DNA of 64,000 nucleotides, taken from Amorphus orientalis. GTDB taxonomy: Bacteria; Pseudomonadota; Alphaproteobacteria; Rhizobiales; Amorphaceae. The stretch's first letter is position 1, and every line of letters begins with the position of its first letter. The stretch covers positions 124,001-188,000 of the forward strand of contig NZ_JAUSUL010000004.1 in the NCBI RefSeq assembly GCF_030814015.1, written 5' to 3'. Shown piece after piece: positions 1-8,319 of this stretch. The position numbers were made by a program, and so were the translations under genes. Under the pieces are notes generated by a model that was given only the letters and a program-made list of their open reading frames with translations, was not told where the DNA came from and made no database searches.

Positions 1-266
1 TGCGGGTTTACGGCCGCAAGGTCGCCGAAGGCGAATGGCGCGACTACGCCATCGACCATGGCCGCGACGAAGCGACCTTCTCCATTTTCCGGCGCACGGC
101 GGAGGTGCCGCTCTACCGCATCACCAAGACGCCGGCCAACGCCCGCAAGCAGGGCGCCTATGCGGTGGTGAACGCCGGCAACGTGGTGCTGAAGCGCGGT
201 CACGATCTCGCGAAGGTGCTGCGCGTCTTCGAAAAGAAGCGCGATCTGAGGCTGGTCGGAACCTGA
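1..266 (+). CDS. DUF2794 family protein (C-terminal 87 residues; 5' end outside window)
   Basis: The reading frame is open from the window edge (first complete codon at position 3) to a TGA at 264-266. The visible part contains the family's recognisable core: GEWRDYAIDH near the start, FSIFRR, PLYRI, KQGAYAVV and LKRGHDL, followed by a short basic tail. DUF2794 proteins are small (about 110-130 residues), cytosolic and largely confined to alphaproteobacteria, so most of the protein is present. No function is established for the family and the sequence suggests no catalytic site. The next gene is convergent, ending 22 bp downstream. Identity rests on recalled family motifs and is fairly secure. 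Confidence 0.8.
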   Translation, partial: RVYGRKVAEGEWRDYAIDHGRDEATFSIFRRTAEVPLYRITKTPANARKQGAYAVVNAGNVVLKRGHDLAKVLRVFEKKRDLRLVGT

Positions 267-288
267 TCCGGCCAGTTCGGGACTTGGG

Positions 289-1467
289 TCAGGCTGCCTG
301 CCGGATCGGCATGGCGGTCTCCGCCAGGCGAACCCAGTACGAGCAGCCGTAGGGGATGACCTCGTCGTTGAAGTCGTAGGCGGGGTGATGCAGGCCCGCG
401 CTGTCGCCGTTGCCCACGAACAGGAACGCCCCCGGCCGCGCCTCGAGCATGAAGGCGAAATCCTCAGCCCCCATCATCGGCGTGGCATCGCCATCGACGT
501 TGTCGGCGCCGGCCACGTCCGTCGCGACCGCAGTGGCAAACTCCGTCGCCGACGGATCGTTGACGACCACCGGGTAGCCGCGCCGGTAGGTGAACTTGGC
601 CGTTGCGCCGTAGGCCGCCGCCGTGGCGGTCACCAGATCCCGCAGACGACCTTCCACGAGATCCCGGACGCCGGGATCGAGAGTGCGCACGGTGCCGCTC
701 AGCTCGGCGCGGGGCGGAATCACGTTGTCGGTATCGCCGGCATGGAACTGGGTCACGGAGACGACCGCCGACTGCAGAGGATCGACCGAGCGCGCCGCGA
801 CCGACTGGATCGCCGTCACGATGGCGGAGCCGACCAGGATCGGATCGACGCCCTTGTGGGGCCAGGCCGCATGGCCCCCGACGCCTTCCACGACGATCCG
901 GATTCCGTCCGCCGACGCCATGCACGCCCCCGGCCGCGCCCCGAACGCCCCCACCGGGACCCCGGGCAGGTTATGCAGGCCGTAGACCTCCTGGATGCCG
1001 AACCGGTCCATCAGCCCGTCCCTCACCATCGCCCGGCCGCCGGCGCCGCCTTCCTCCGCCGGCTGGAAAATCACGACGACGGTGCCGTCGAAATTGCGGG
1101 TTTCGGCCAGATAGCGCGCCGCCCCGAGCAGCATCGCCGAATGGCCGTCGTGGCCGCAGGCGTGCATCTTGCCGGGCACCGTCGAGGCATAAGGCTTTCC
1201 GGTGGTCTCCTTGATCGGCAGGGCGTCCATGTCGGCCCTGAGCCCGATCACACGGCCGGAGCCTGAGGCGCGTCCGCGGATCACGCCGACGACGCCCGTC
1301 CGGCCGATGCCGGTCGCCACCTCGTCGACCCCGAAGCTCTCGAGCAGCTCCGCGACACGGCCGGCGGTGCGGTTCACGTCGTACTGCAGTTCCGGGTGTC
1401 GGTGGAAATCGTGCCGCCAGGCGGTGATTTCGGGCAGCATTTCGGCAAAACGGTTCAGGATCGGCAT
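289..1467 (-). CDS. M20 family metallopeptidase / amidohydrolase (hippurate hydrolase-like)
   Basis: This 392-residue protein is full length for the M20D amidohydrolases, zinc- or manganese-dependent enzymes that hydrolyse N-acyl amino acids such as hippurate or N-acetyl amino acids. The family motifs are present: WRHDFHRHPEL near residue 17, the HACGHDGH metal-binding segment at 102-109 with its metal-ligand cysteine and histidines, and FQPAEEGG at 134-141 carrying the catalytic glutamates. There is no signal peptide, so it should be cytoplasmic. It stands alone between convergent DUF2794 and the TAXI protein gene. The exact substrate cannot be read from the sequence; N-acyl-L-amino acid, hippurate and indole-3-acetyl-amino acid hydrolases all look alike at this level. 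Confidence 0.9.
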   Translation of the reverse strand: MPILNRFAEMLPEITAWRHDFHRHPELQYDVNRTAGRVAELLESFGVDEVATGIGRTGVVGVIRGRASGSGRVIGLRADMDALPIKETTGKPYASTVPGKMHACGHDGHSAMLLGAARYLAETRNFDGTVVVIFQPAEEGGAGGRAMVRDGLMDRFGIQEVYGLHNLPGVPVGAFGARPGACMASADGIRIVVEGVGGHAAWPHKGVDPILVGSAIVTAIQSVAARSVDPLQSAVVSVTQFHAGDTDNVIPPRAELSGTVRTLDPGVRDLVEGRLRDLVTATAAAYGATAKFTYRRGYPVVVNDPSATEFATAVATDVAGADNVDGDATPMMGAEDFAFMLEARPGAFLFVGNGDSAGLHHPAYDFNDEVIPYGCSYWVRLAETAMPIRQAA

Positions 1468-1551
1468 GGATGAAGCCTCGGAGGAAGACCGGTCGATCTC
1501 GCCGCATTATCGCAGGGCGCAGGGTCGGCGTCGACCGGTGCGCGCGCCGCG

Positions 1552-2844
1552 TCAGGACGGATCGGGACGCCGGTCGGACAGCAGCAGCTGGCGGTGGTTG
1601 AGGGTCGAGGACGCCACCTGCCAGGCGAAGGAGAACGAGGTGAGCGACTTCTCCTCGATCCGGTCCGTGTCCAGGTCGACGATCACCTTCTGGAAGATGG
1701 CGAAGAGTTCGCGCCGCAGTTCCTCGAGTTCGTCGCTCGTCGTCGCCGCCTCGATCCTGTCCACCAGGGCGGCGATCTCGAGATTGTGGTGATCCGCGCG
1801 ATTCTTGCGGGCGTTGGCCAGCCAGATCCGGGCCTGCCAGAGCAGCGACAGGAGCAGCGCCAGGAAGGAGAGCGCGAAGGCCATCGGCTCGGCATATTCC
1901 ACCACGAACAGCGGATCGTCCTTGGAATAGTAGGCCTCGGCGCCGGGATGCACGCCGAACGCCAGCCGGTCCGTCTCCGTAGGCGGCGAGATGAACGCGA
2001 CCTGGTCCAGGGAGCGCACCATCTCCTGGCGGCTTTCGAACAGGGTGCGCGTGAAGGTCTCGATCGTCTCGGCGGGAACGCTGCGCCCGGCCACGAGCAG
2101 ACTGTCGACCGCAACCACGTTGATGGCTTCGGCCGGAACCGGCCCCTCGCCGGAATAGGTGCCCACGGGGACCACGGTTGCCCGCAGCGCCGGATCGAAC
2201 AGGGCGAGCGCCTCCGCCTGATCGACGCCGACGAGCCGCACCGGCGAGGACCGGATGAGCTGCTCGATGGTCTTGTTGCCGAGCGCGATGACGACGAAGA
2301 GCGCGTCCACGTCGCCGTCTGCCAGGCGTTCGGTGCCCTCCAGAAGGCTGCCGGGAACCTGGTCGACCGCATCCGGTGCGACGAGATAGTGCTCCAGAAG
2401 ATCGGCAAACAGCACGTTGGAGCCGGAGCCTTCCGGCATGACGGCGACCCGGCGCCCCTCGAGGTCTCCAACCGATTCGATCCCGGACCCGTCGCGCACG
2501 ATCAGGTGGAAGATCTCCGGAAAGAGCCGGGCCACGAGGCTGACATTGTTGCCCCCCGACGTGTCGCTCTGAATGAGGCCCAGATCGATCTCGCCGGCCT
2601 GGACCCGCGCCGCATTCTCACGGGCCCCGGCCGAGGCGACCGGCACGATGGAAAGCCCGGCGTCCTCGCCGGCGAAAGCCTCCTCCACCACCCGCCCGAA
2701 CGCGGAATAGGTGCCCCCCTCCGTTCCGGTGCCGAGCGTCAGGTCCGAGATGACGTCGCGGCTCCATAGCCAGTAGCTGCCGCCCGCCGCGACGACTGCG
2801 GCGATCAGCAGAGTGGCGGCGATGAAGACACGGAGGCGTGGCAT
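1552..2844 (-). CDS. TAXI family TRAP-type solute-binding protein with C-terminal membrane segment
   Basis: The 430-residue product starts with a hydrophobic anchor or signal at about residues 7-27, followed by TLGTGTEGGTYSAFG, the typical opening of TAXI (TRAP-associated extracytoplasmic immunogenic) binding proteins. VASAGARENAARVQAGEIDLGLIQSD and VAVMPEGSGS, split over the next 100 residues, fit the family. A second strongly hydrophobic stretch (FALSFLALLLSLLW, near residue 330) is followed by a charged, probably helical cytoplasmic tail of about 85 residues. Ordinary TAXI proteins lack this tail. No TRAP permease gene lies beside it, so it may sense a ligand and signal inward rather than feed a transporter; this is inference. 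It is divergent from a TetR regulator that could control it. Confidence 0.85.
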   Translation of the reverse strand: MPRLRVFIAATLLIAAVVAAGGSYWLWSRDVISDLTLGTGTEGGTYSAFGRVVEEAFAGEDAGLSIVPVASAGARENAARVQAGEIDLGLIQSDTSGGNNVSLVARLFPEIFHLIVRDGSGIESVGDLEGRRVAVMPEGSGSNVLFADLLEHYLVAPDAVDQVPGSLLEGTERLADGDVDALFVVIALGNKTIEQLIRSSPVRLVGVDQAEALALFDPALRATVVPVGTYSGEGPVPAEAINVVAVDSLLVAGRSVPAETIETFTRTLFESRQEMVRSLDQVAFISPPTETDRLAFGVHPGAEAYYSKDDPLFVVEYAEPMAFALSFLALLLSLLWQARIWLANARKNRADHHNLEIAALVDRIEAATTSDELEELRRELFAIFQKVIVDLDTDRIEEKSLTSFSFAWQVASSTLNHRQLLLSDRRPDPS

Positions 2845-3004
2845 GCGACGGGTCTCGGTGATCGACGGGACTTGTCACATGCTACAGGCAGCCGGCCAAC
2901 ACCAAAAACCAAGGACGGGCAGGCAATCGCGTCGACGCGCGCGATGGTTGCGTTTCCCCAGCCATTCCTGTTTGATCATTTCAGAACGACCTTAGGGACC
3001 GTCG

Positions 3005-3619
3005 ATGCCGCAGGTCAAAAAGCAGGCGGTTGCGGACGCAATTCTGGCCGCCGCAACAGATCTGTTCCGAAAGCAAGGCTATACACAGACCTCGATGGCC
3101 GAGATCGCGCGCGCGGCCAACACATCGACTTCCAACCTTTACGTCTATTTCTTTTCCAAGCTCGACATCCTGCTGGCGATCTACGAGCCGTGGTTGCAGA
3201 ACAGTCTGGACCGGCTGGAGCTGGAGCTGGCCGACATCGCCGACCCGCGCGCCCGTCTCGAGCACCTGCTTCTGACTCTGTGGCGCGACATGCCGCGCGC
3301 GAACGACGGCTTCGCCATCAATTTCATTCAGGCGCTGTCGACGTCCGCGGCCAATGAACGGTGCGACCCCGCCCTCTTGAGATGGGCCACCAAGCGGGTG
3401 GCCGGCATGCTGCGCGCCGCGCTGCCGCCGGAGCGGATGCACGCCGCGACGCCGGACCAGCTGGCGTCGTTCGTCATGATGGCGTTCGACGGGTTCAACC
3501 TGAACCACAACCTGCGCGGCGTGGCCGTCTCCGCCGAGATGTCGGTCAACACGATGGTGACGCTGCTCCTGGGCCAGACCGCACCGCCACGCGCGGCCGG
3601 CAGCTCCGTCTCCGCCTGA
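3005..3619 (+). CDS. TetR/AcrR family transcriptional regulator
   Basis: A 204-residue protein of normal TetR length. The N-terminal helix-turn-helix lies at about residues 10-55 (AILAAATDLFRKQGY, then TSMAEIARAANTSTSNLYVYF), and the rest is an all-helical ligand-binding and dimerisation domain with no recognisable ligand signature. TetR proteins usually repress a neighbouring operon until a small molecule binds. The only divergent neighbour is the TAXI-type binding protein gene 160 bp away, making it the likeliest target, but I see no clear operator palindrome. The ATG at 3005 is preferred because it starts directly before the DNA-binding domain. Confidence 0.9.
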   Translation: MPQVKKQAVADAILAAATDLFRKQGYTQTSMAEIARAANTSTSNLYVYFFSKLDILLAIYEPWLQNSLDRLELELADIADPRARLEHLLLTLWRDMPRANDGFAINFIQALSTSAANERCDPALLRWATKRVAGMLRAALPPERMHAATPDQLASFVMMAFDGFNLNHNLRGVAVSAEMSVNTMVTLLLGQTAPPRAAGSSVSA

Positions 3620-3653
3620 CGCATTTTCTCATTCGGCTGTACCACCGGCCGCT

Positions 3654-4577
3654 TCAGCGCTTCGGCGGCTCGCCGCTCCCGGGCGCCTTTTCCCCTGCCG
3701 TGCGTTCGGTGGTGCCCAGCGCATCGGCGAGCCGCACCGAAGCCGAGCCCGGCTTGAGGGGCTTCTGCTGGCTTTCGTGGGGACGCCAGCCCGACAGGGC
3801 CACCAGATCGAACGTCGCCCTGAGGCGTCCGTCCGGATCGGCGAACCGCTCCCGGTAGATTTCTTCGGCACGGCGCAGGACACGCCGCGGCAGGGGCCGG
3901 CGGTCGCGTCCCCTCAGCACGTTGGTCGCCCCCATCGCCCTGAGGTCGGCGACCAGATCCGCGAGCGCCCCGTAGCGGACGGTGTAGCGATCGACGTCGG
4001 CCACCGGAATGGCGAAGCCGACGCGCTGCAGGAGAGCCGCCGCATCGCGCAGATCGACCAGTGGATGCACGCGCGGACTGGCGCCGCCGCTGATCTCCGC
4101 TTCGGCAGCCGTCAGGGCCGATCTCAGCTCGATGAGGGTCTCGCCGCCGCAGAAGGCCGCCAGAAAGAGCCCGTCGGGAACCAGAACACGGACCACCTGG
4201 GCGAAGAAGCCCGGCAGGTCGGTGACCGCGTGGGCCTGGAGAAGGGAGACGACCAGATCGGCCGAGGCGGGCGCGAACGGCAACGCCTCCTCGTCGACGA
4301 CGAGATCGGGACGACCGCCGGCTCCGGCCACCAGGCTGTCGGCACGCACGACACGGTCGACGCGGCCGGTCTCGCGCAGGAGCCGGTCCAGCGCGCCACT
4401 GTGCCCCCCGAGATCGATGGCGACCGGAAAGGATCTCTGGACTGCGGCGATCCGGTCGATCGTGTCCTCCACGGCCACCTGCATCAGGAAGTCCGCCCCC
4501 TTGCGCGGCCGGTCGAGTGCGCGGCGGCGCCTTTGAGCCAGCAGCCCCCGGTCGAACAGTTCCTCGCTCCGCGCCAT
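3654..4577 (-). CDS. BioC-like / NDUFAF5-like SAM-dependent methyltransferase
   Basis: The 307-residue protein starts MARSEELFDRGLLAQRRRRA, an opening shared with alphaproteobacterial relatives of mitochondrial NDUFAF5. It contains a class I SAM-binding fold: AIDLGGHSG as motif I, the FAPASADLVVSLLQAHAV segment, and RVLVPDGLFLAAFCGGETL. In mitochondria NDUFAF5 hydroxylates an arginine of complex I; bacterial members are annotated generically as methyltransferases and the substrate is unknown. The motif-I glycine pattern is slightly unusual. An upstream in-frame start would add 11 residues, but the ATG at 4577 gives the conserved N-terminus. It is divergent from comF, with 74 bp between start codons. 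Confidence 0.82.
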   Translation of the reverse strand: MARSEELFDRGLLAQRRRRALDRPRKGADFLMQVAVEDTIDRIAAVQRSFPVAIDLGGHSGALDRLLRETGRVDRVVRADSLVAGAGGRPDLVVDEEALPFAPASADLVVSLLQAHAVTDLPGFFAQVVRVLVPDGLFLAAFCGGETLIELRSALTAAEAEISGGASPRVHPLVDLRDAAALLQRVGFAIPVADVDRYTVRYGALADLVADLRAMGATNVLRGRDRRPLPRRVLRRAEEIYRERFADPDGRLRATFDLVALSGWRPHESQQKPLKPGSASVRLADALGTTERTAGEKAPGSGEPPKR

Positions 4578-4651
4578 TATTCCTCCGGTTGCAGATCGCC
4601 CTGCCCGCAATCCGCTTCGAGAGCGGGTCGGTCTCCGCTACACTTAAGCCC

Positions 4652-5467
4652 ATGAGCGACGTGCACAACGATGGAATGGACCCTGCCGGTGCCACCGCCG
4701 GGCTCATGCTCGCCGCAGTCGGGGGCCTCCTCCGCACCGGCGGACGCCGGCTGCTCGATCTGGCGGTTCCGCCGGCCTGCGCCGCCTGCCGCGCTCCGGT
4801 GGCGGATCAGGAGGGGCTTTGCGCCCGCTGCTGGGGCGAGATGGGGCTGATCGAGCGGCCCTACTGCGAGCGGCTCGGCATTCCGTTCGCCTACGATCTC
4901 GGCCCGGGCGCGCTGTCGGCCCAGGCGATCGCCGATCCCCCCGCCTTCGACAGGGCGCGGGCCGTGGCACGCTACGACGAGACGGCCGGACGTCTCGTGC
5001 GCGCCCTCAAATACCGGGACCGGCAGGACGTCGGCCGTGTCATGGGCCGGATGATGGCGCGCGCGGGATCGGAATTGCTGGAATACGCCGATCTGCTGGT
5101 TCCCATCCCGCTTCATCGCACCCGGCTCCTGATGCGGCGGTTCAACCAGTCGGCGCTGCTGGCGGCGGCGATCAGTCGGGCGAGCGGCGTTCCCGTCTCC
5201 ATCGACAGCCTGGTCCGGGTGCGCTCCACCAAACATCAGGTCGGCCTCAGCGCCACCGAACGCGAGACCAACGTCCGCGGCGCCTTCCGGGTGCGGCCGC
5301 AGGCGCTGCCGGAGATCTCTGGCCGCAGGCTCGTCGTGGTCGACGACGTGCTGACGTCCGGGGCGACCGCCACTGCGGCGGTTCGCACCCTGAAGCGCGC
5401 CGGGGCGGCGCGGGTCGACGTGCTCGTGTTCGCCCGGGTTGTTGGTCCCGAGGCGGAGCCCATATAA
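4652..5467 (+). CDS. ComF family protein (phosphoribosyltransferase-fold amidophosphoribosyltransferase-like)
   Basis: The 271-residue product shows both ComF hallmarks. A four-cysteine zinc motif lies near the N-terminus (C43, C46, C57, C60; PACAACRAPV then LCARCW). A type I phosphoribosyltransferase PRPP loop lies near residues 228-239 (VVVDDVLTSGAT). ALKYRDR and LLMRRFNQ are conserved ComF blocks. In naturally competent bacteria ComF is needed for DNA uptake; in most alphaproteobacteria its role is unproven. The ATG at 4652 is chosen over an upstream start because the extra 45 residues lack family character and overlap the divergent methyltransferase gene. It is followed by grxC after 40 bp and may be co-transcribed with it. 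Confidence 0.9.
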   Translation: MSDVHNDGMDPAGATAGLMLAAVGGLLRTGGRRLLDLAVPPACAACRAPVADQEGLCARCWGEMGLIERPYCERLGIPFAYDLGPGALSAQAIADPPAFDRARAVARYDETAGRLVRALKYRDRQDVGRVMGRMMARAGSELLEYADLLVPIPLHRTRLLMRRFNQSALLAAAISRASGVPVSIDSLVRVRSTKHQVGLSATERETNVRGAFRVRPQALPEISGRRLVVVDDVLTSGATATAAVRTLKRAGAARVDVLVFARVVGPEAEPI

Positions 5468-5507
5468 CAGGCTTCGCTTTTCAATCGGGATTGTTAGTCT
5501 GATCGTC

Positions 5508-5774
5508 ATGACAAACGTGACAATCTATACGCGACAACTCTGCGGCTTCTGCGTCGCCGCCAAGCGCCTTCTCGACCAGAAGGGCGTCTCCTACGAGGAG
5601 ATCGACGCCACGTTCGACAACGATCGGCGGACAGAAATGATGGAGCGCTCCAACGGCGGGCGCACCTTTCCGCAGATCTTCATCGGCGACGTGCATGTGG
5701 GCGGGTGTGACGAACTCTACGCCCTCGACCGCAAGGGCGGCCTCGATCCTCTCCTGAGCGGCGCAGCGCAATGA
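5508..5774 (+). CDS. grxC: glutaredoxin 3
   Basis: This 88-residue glutaredoxin is the normal single-domain size. It begins MTNVTIYTRQLCGFC, with the dithiol active site CGFC at residues 12-15, and has TFPQIFI (the cis-proline loop) and GGCDEL (glutathione binding). It reduces protein disulfides and mixed disulfides with electrons from glutathione in the cytoplasm. CGFC differs from the CPYC of E. coli Grx3, but a glycine at that place is common in alphaproteobacterial homologues, so no loss of activity is implied. The stop codon overlaps the start of the next gene in an ATGA arrangement, so grxC, nit and the DUF1178 gene should form one transcript. Confidence 0.93.
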   Translation: MTNVTIYTRQLCGFCVAAKRLLDQKGVSYEEIDATFDNDRRTEMMERSNGGRTFPQIFIGDVHVGGCDELYALDRKGGLDPLLSGAAQ

Positions 5775-6634
5775 GCGATACATCCGGAGACACTGTCCGC
5801 GTCGCCGCGATCCAGATGCGCGGCACCAAGGACGCCGAGCAGAATGCCCGCGACGCCGAACGGCTCATTCGCGAGGCGGCGTCCGACGGCGCTGTCTATG
5901 TGCAGACGCCCGAAATCACCAATCTCGTCGACCGCGACGGCAAGCGGATGCGGGCGGCCATGCGCACGGAAGCCGACGATCCGGTGCTGGCGCGCCTGAG
6001 GGAGCTCGCCCGGGAGCTGGAAATCCATCTCCATGTGGGCTCCCTGGCGCTCGCCGACGGTGACGCCGCCGTCAATCGCGGCTTTCTCATTGGTCCCGAC
6101 GGATCGATCCTGGCCCGCTACGACAAGATCCACATGTTCGACGTCGACCTTCCCGACGGCGAATCCTGGCGCGAATCGCGCACCTACCGGCCCGGCGAGC
6201 GTGCCGTCGCCGTGCAGCTTCCATTTGCCGGCCTCGGCATGACGATCTGCTATGACCTGCGCTTTCCGGCCCTCTACCGGGCCCTGGCCGAAGCCGGCGC
6301 GGACATCCTGACGGTGCCGGCCTGCTTCACCAAGCAGACCGGCGAGGCCCACTGGCACGTGCTCACCCGGGCGCGGGCGATCGAGACGGGCAGCTTCGTG
6401 ATCGCCGCCACCCAGGGCGGCCACCACGAGGACGGCCGCGACACCTATGGCCACGCGATCATCATCGATCCATGGGGCAAGGTGATTGCGGAAGGCGGCA
6501 CGGATCCCTGCGTGGTGGCGGCAGACATCGAGCTGGGCAAGGTCGCCTCAGCCCGCCGAAGGGTACCGGCGCTCGCCAACGCGCGGCCCTTCGCGGAGCC
6601 GGTGCCGCTTGCGGGCGAGGACGTCGGCGCGTGA
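5771..6634 (+). CDS. carbon-nitrogen hydrolase (Nit1-like, probable deaminated-glutathione amidase)
   Basis: The 287-residue protein is a complete nitrilase-superfamily amidase with the E-K-C triad: E48 (TPEITN), K119 (YDKIHMFD) and C160 (MTICYDLRFPALYR). YDLRFPALYR, HWHVLTRARAIE and YGHAIIIDPWG match the Nit1/Nit2 branch. Nit1 members hydrolyse deaminated glutathione, a toxic by-product of transaminases, which fits the neighbouring glutaredoxin gene; omega-amidase (Nit2) is the main alternative. It overlaps grxC by 4 bp and the DUF1178 gene by 4 bp, consistent with translational coupling. Confidence 0.88.
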   Translation: MSDTSGDTVRVAAIQMRGTKDAEQNARDAERLIREAASDGAVYVQTPEITNLVDRDGKRMRAAMRTEADDPVLARLRELARELEIHLHVGSLALADGDAAVNRGFLIGPDGSILARYDKIHMFDVDLPDGESWRESRTYRPGERAVAVQLPFAGLGMTICYDLRFPALYRALAEAGADILTVPACFTKQTGEAHWHVLTRARAIETGSFVIAATQGGHHEDGRDTYGHAIIIDPWGKVIAEGGTDPCVVAADIELGKVASARRRVPALANARPFAEPVPLAGEDVGA

Positions 6635-7092
6635 TCCGCTATCGCCTCGCCTGCCCGGATCGGCACGATTTCGAAGGGTGGTTCCGCTCCTACGACGACT
6701 GCACCGACCAGATCGAATCGGGCATCCTCACCTGCCCCGTCTGCGGATCGGACCGGATCGAGCGGGCCCTTATGGCGCCGGCGGTCGCCAAGTCGTCCGC
6801 CCTCGCGCAACAGGGCGAAGCTGAACGGCACGCGCCTCCGGATCAGGCCATGCTGGCATCCAATCCGAAGCTCGCCGAGATCGCCGCGGCCTTCCGGGAG
6901 CTGCGCGAAAAAGTGGTTGCGCACGCCGACGACGTGGGAGAGCGGTTCCCCGAAGAGGCGCGCCGCATTCATTACGGCGAAGCGGAAGCCCGGGGCATTT
7001 ACGGGCAGGCCTCTGCCGAAGAGGCCTCCTCGCTTCTGGAGGAAGGCATCGCGGTCATGCCGCTCCCCCGCCTGCCCGAGGACCACAACTGA
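6631..7092 (+). CDS. DUF1178 family zinc-ribbon-like protein
   Basis: The 153-residue product begins at a GTG that overlaps the stop of the amidase gene (GTGA), so start choice is set by both conservation and coupling. The N-terminal half is the DUF1178 signature: IRYRLACPD, HDFEGWF, SYDDC, then LTCPVCGS. The cysteines at about 8, 24, 35 and 38 could bind zinc. The rest is a charged helical region ending in a loop rich in Ala and Glu. DUF1178 genes regularly follow glutaredoxin and nitrilase genes in Rhizobiales, but the function is unknown. Confidence 0.87.
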   Translation: MIRYRLACPDRHDFEGWFRSYDDCTDQIESGILTCPVCGSDRIERALMAPAVAKSSALAQQGEAERHAPPDQAMLASNPKLAEIAAAFRELREKVVAHADDVGERFPEEARRIHYGEAEARGIYGQASAEEASSLLEEGIAVMPLPRLPEDHN

Positions 7093-7161
7093 CGGCACGC
7101 GCCCCCGTCGCTCCGACCCCGAACCGCCAGACCGTGCCGCGCTTGAGCAGGAAACAGCAGA

Positions 7162-7956
7162 TCAGCGCCCGGCGAGCACCGCGCGAACCTGTTCGAAGAG
7201 CTGGGGATCGCCGACGGCCAGTGCGGTCCCGTCCTCGGCGGCGCGGCCGCCGTCCCAGGAGGTCAGTGCCCCGCCCGCCTCGGCCAGCATGGGAACGAAC
7301 GGCGCCACGTCGTAGAGCTGGACGTCGGCTTCCACGACGATGTCGCCGTGGCCGGCTGCGACCATCGCGTAGCCGTAGCAATCGGTGCCATAGCGGACGG
7401 TCTTCACCTGCGCCGCAAGCCGCTCGAACGCCGCCTTGCGCGCACCGTTGAACATCGCCGGCGTGGTGGCGAACAGGGTGGCTTCGGCAAGCGAGGGGCA
7501 CGGCCGGGCGGACAGCGCCTCGCGCTCTTCGCCCCGGGCCCAGAAGACGCCGTTTCCCTCGGTCCAGAACCGTTCGCCCACGAAGGGCTGCGACATCATC
7601 CCGGCGACAGGCTCGCCCCGCTCCATCAGGGCGATCAGAGTGCCCCAGCTCGGCAGGCCGGTGATGAAGGCCCGGGTGCCGTCGATCGGATCGAGCACCC
7701 AGACCCGCTCGGCTTCCGGCCGCATCATGCCGAATTCCTCGCCGATGATGCCGTCCTCGGGAAACACCTCCTCGATCAGCGACCGCATCACCTTTTCCGC
7801 ACCGCGATCGGCAACCGTCACCGGATCGAAGCCGGCATCGTCCTTCGAATCGACCGTGTCGAGTTTGCGAAAATGCGGCAGCACCGCCGCAGCGGCGGCA
7901 TCCGCCAGCCGATGCATGAGATTCACAGCCTGTTGCAGGTCTCGCATATCAGCCAT
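7162..7956 (-). CDS. hisN: histidinol-phosphatase, inositol-monophosphatase family
   Basis: The 264-residue product is an IMPase-fold phosphatase with the magnesium-binding motifs GEE (72-74), WVLDPIDGTRAF (about 87-97) and the C-terminal YDVAPFVPMLAEAGG. The segment TRAFITGLPSWGTLIAL is typical of the HisN branch, which removes phosphate from histidinol phosphate in histidine synthesis, rather than of SuhB. The start at 7956 is preferred over one 33 bp upstream because AAAGGAA sits just before it and the shorter N-terminus matches the family. The gene converges with the DUF1178 gene and lies beside a small RNA of the kind named after a nearby suhB-like phosphatase gene. Confidence 0.85.
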   Translation of the reverse strand: MADMRDLQQAVNLMHRLADAAAAAVLPHFRKLDTVDSKDDAGFDPVTVADRGAEKVMRSLIEEVFPEDGIIGEEFGMMRPEAERVWVLDPIDGTRAFITGLPSWGTLIALMERGEPVAGMMSQPFVGERFWTEGNGVFWARGEEREALSARPCPSLAEATLFATTPAMFNGARKAAFERLAAQVKTVRYGTDCYGYAMVAAGHGDIVVEADVQLYDVAPFVPMLAEAGGALTSWDGGRAAEDGTALAVGDPQLFEQVRAVLAGR

Positions 7957-8174
7957 GCGTTCCTTTGAATCCGGTCGGCCTGCAGTCAACCGACAACATT
8001 AGAGAACCCTTCAAGTCCCTCAAAAGCCCGACATTTCCAGGGCCGCACATCCGTCCAACGTTTCAGGAGGCGCGGTGACGGCGTCCTGGGAAGGCGCGTT
8101 CCGTTCGCCACCGAACGGTTCGGAAGCCCACCGACCCTTGACCTTTGTGCAGCGCAATGCCAGTTTATTGCAAT

Positions 8175-8260
8175 GCGATATGACGTTGTCGTATCGCAGC
8201 CCTCCTTGGGCGTTTCCTCCCTAGACTTGGGCCGCTTCGCCAGAAGCGGCCCTTTTTTTT
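8175..8260 (+). ncRNA. mmgR: suhB/mmgR (alpha-r8) family small RNA
   Basis: Three features support a trans-acting small RNA. A perfect 10-bp hairpin (8175-8184 pairing with 8188-8197, loop GTT) starts it. A single-stranded pyrimidine-rich stretch follows, with CCTCC twice (8201-8205 and 8216-8220) and CTTGGGCGTTTCCTCCCTAG in between, which resembles the conserved core of the rhizobial suhB/mmgR family. It ends in a Rho-independent terminator: a perfect 10-bp stem (8229-8238 with 8243-8252) and eight T residues. The place between an IMPase-type gene and N-formylglutamate amidohydrolase matches what I recall of that family. In Sinorhizobium mmgR limits polyhydroxybutyrate storage. A TTGACC at 8138-8143 may be the -35 element; the -10 is poor. 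The exact 5' end is estimated. Confidence 0.85.
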
Positions 8261-8319
8261 GGCACGCTCAATACCGCGTCACCGGGCGGCCCAAAGTCGG
8301 AGCCGGGCACGGTTCTGGT

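Noticed and set aside
8101-8120. Small hairpin CCGTTCG-CCA-CCGAACGG upstream of the small RNA
   Set aside because: It is short, has no T tract, and lies upstream of the predicted transcript. It may be a chance feature of GC-rich DNA.
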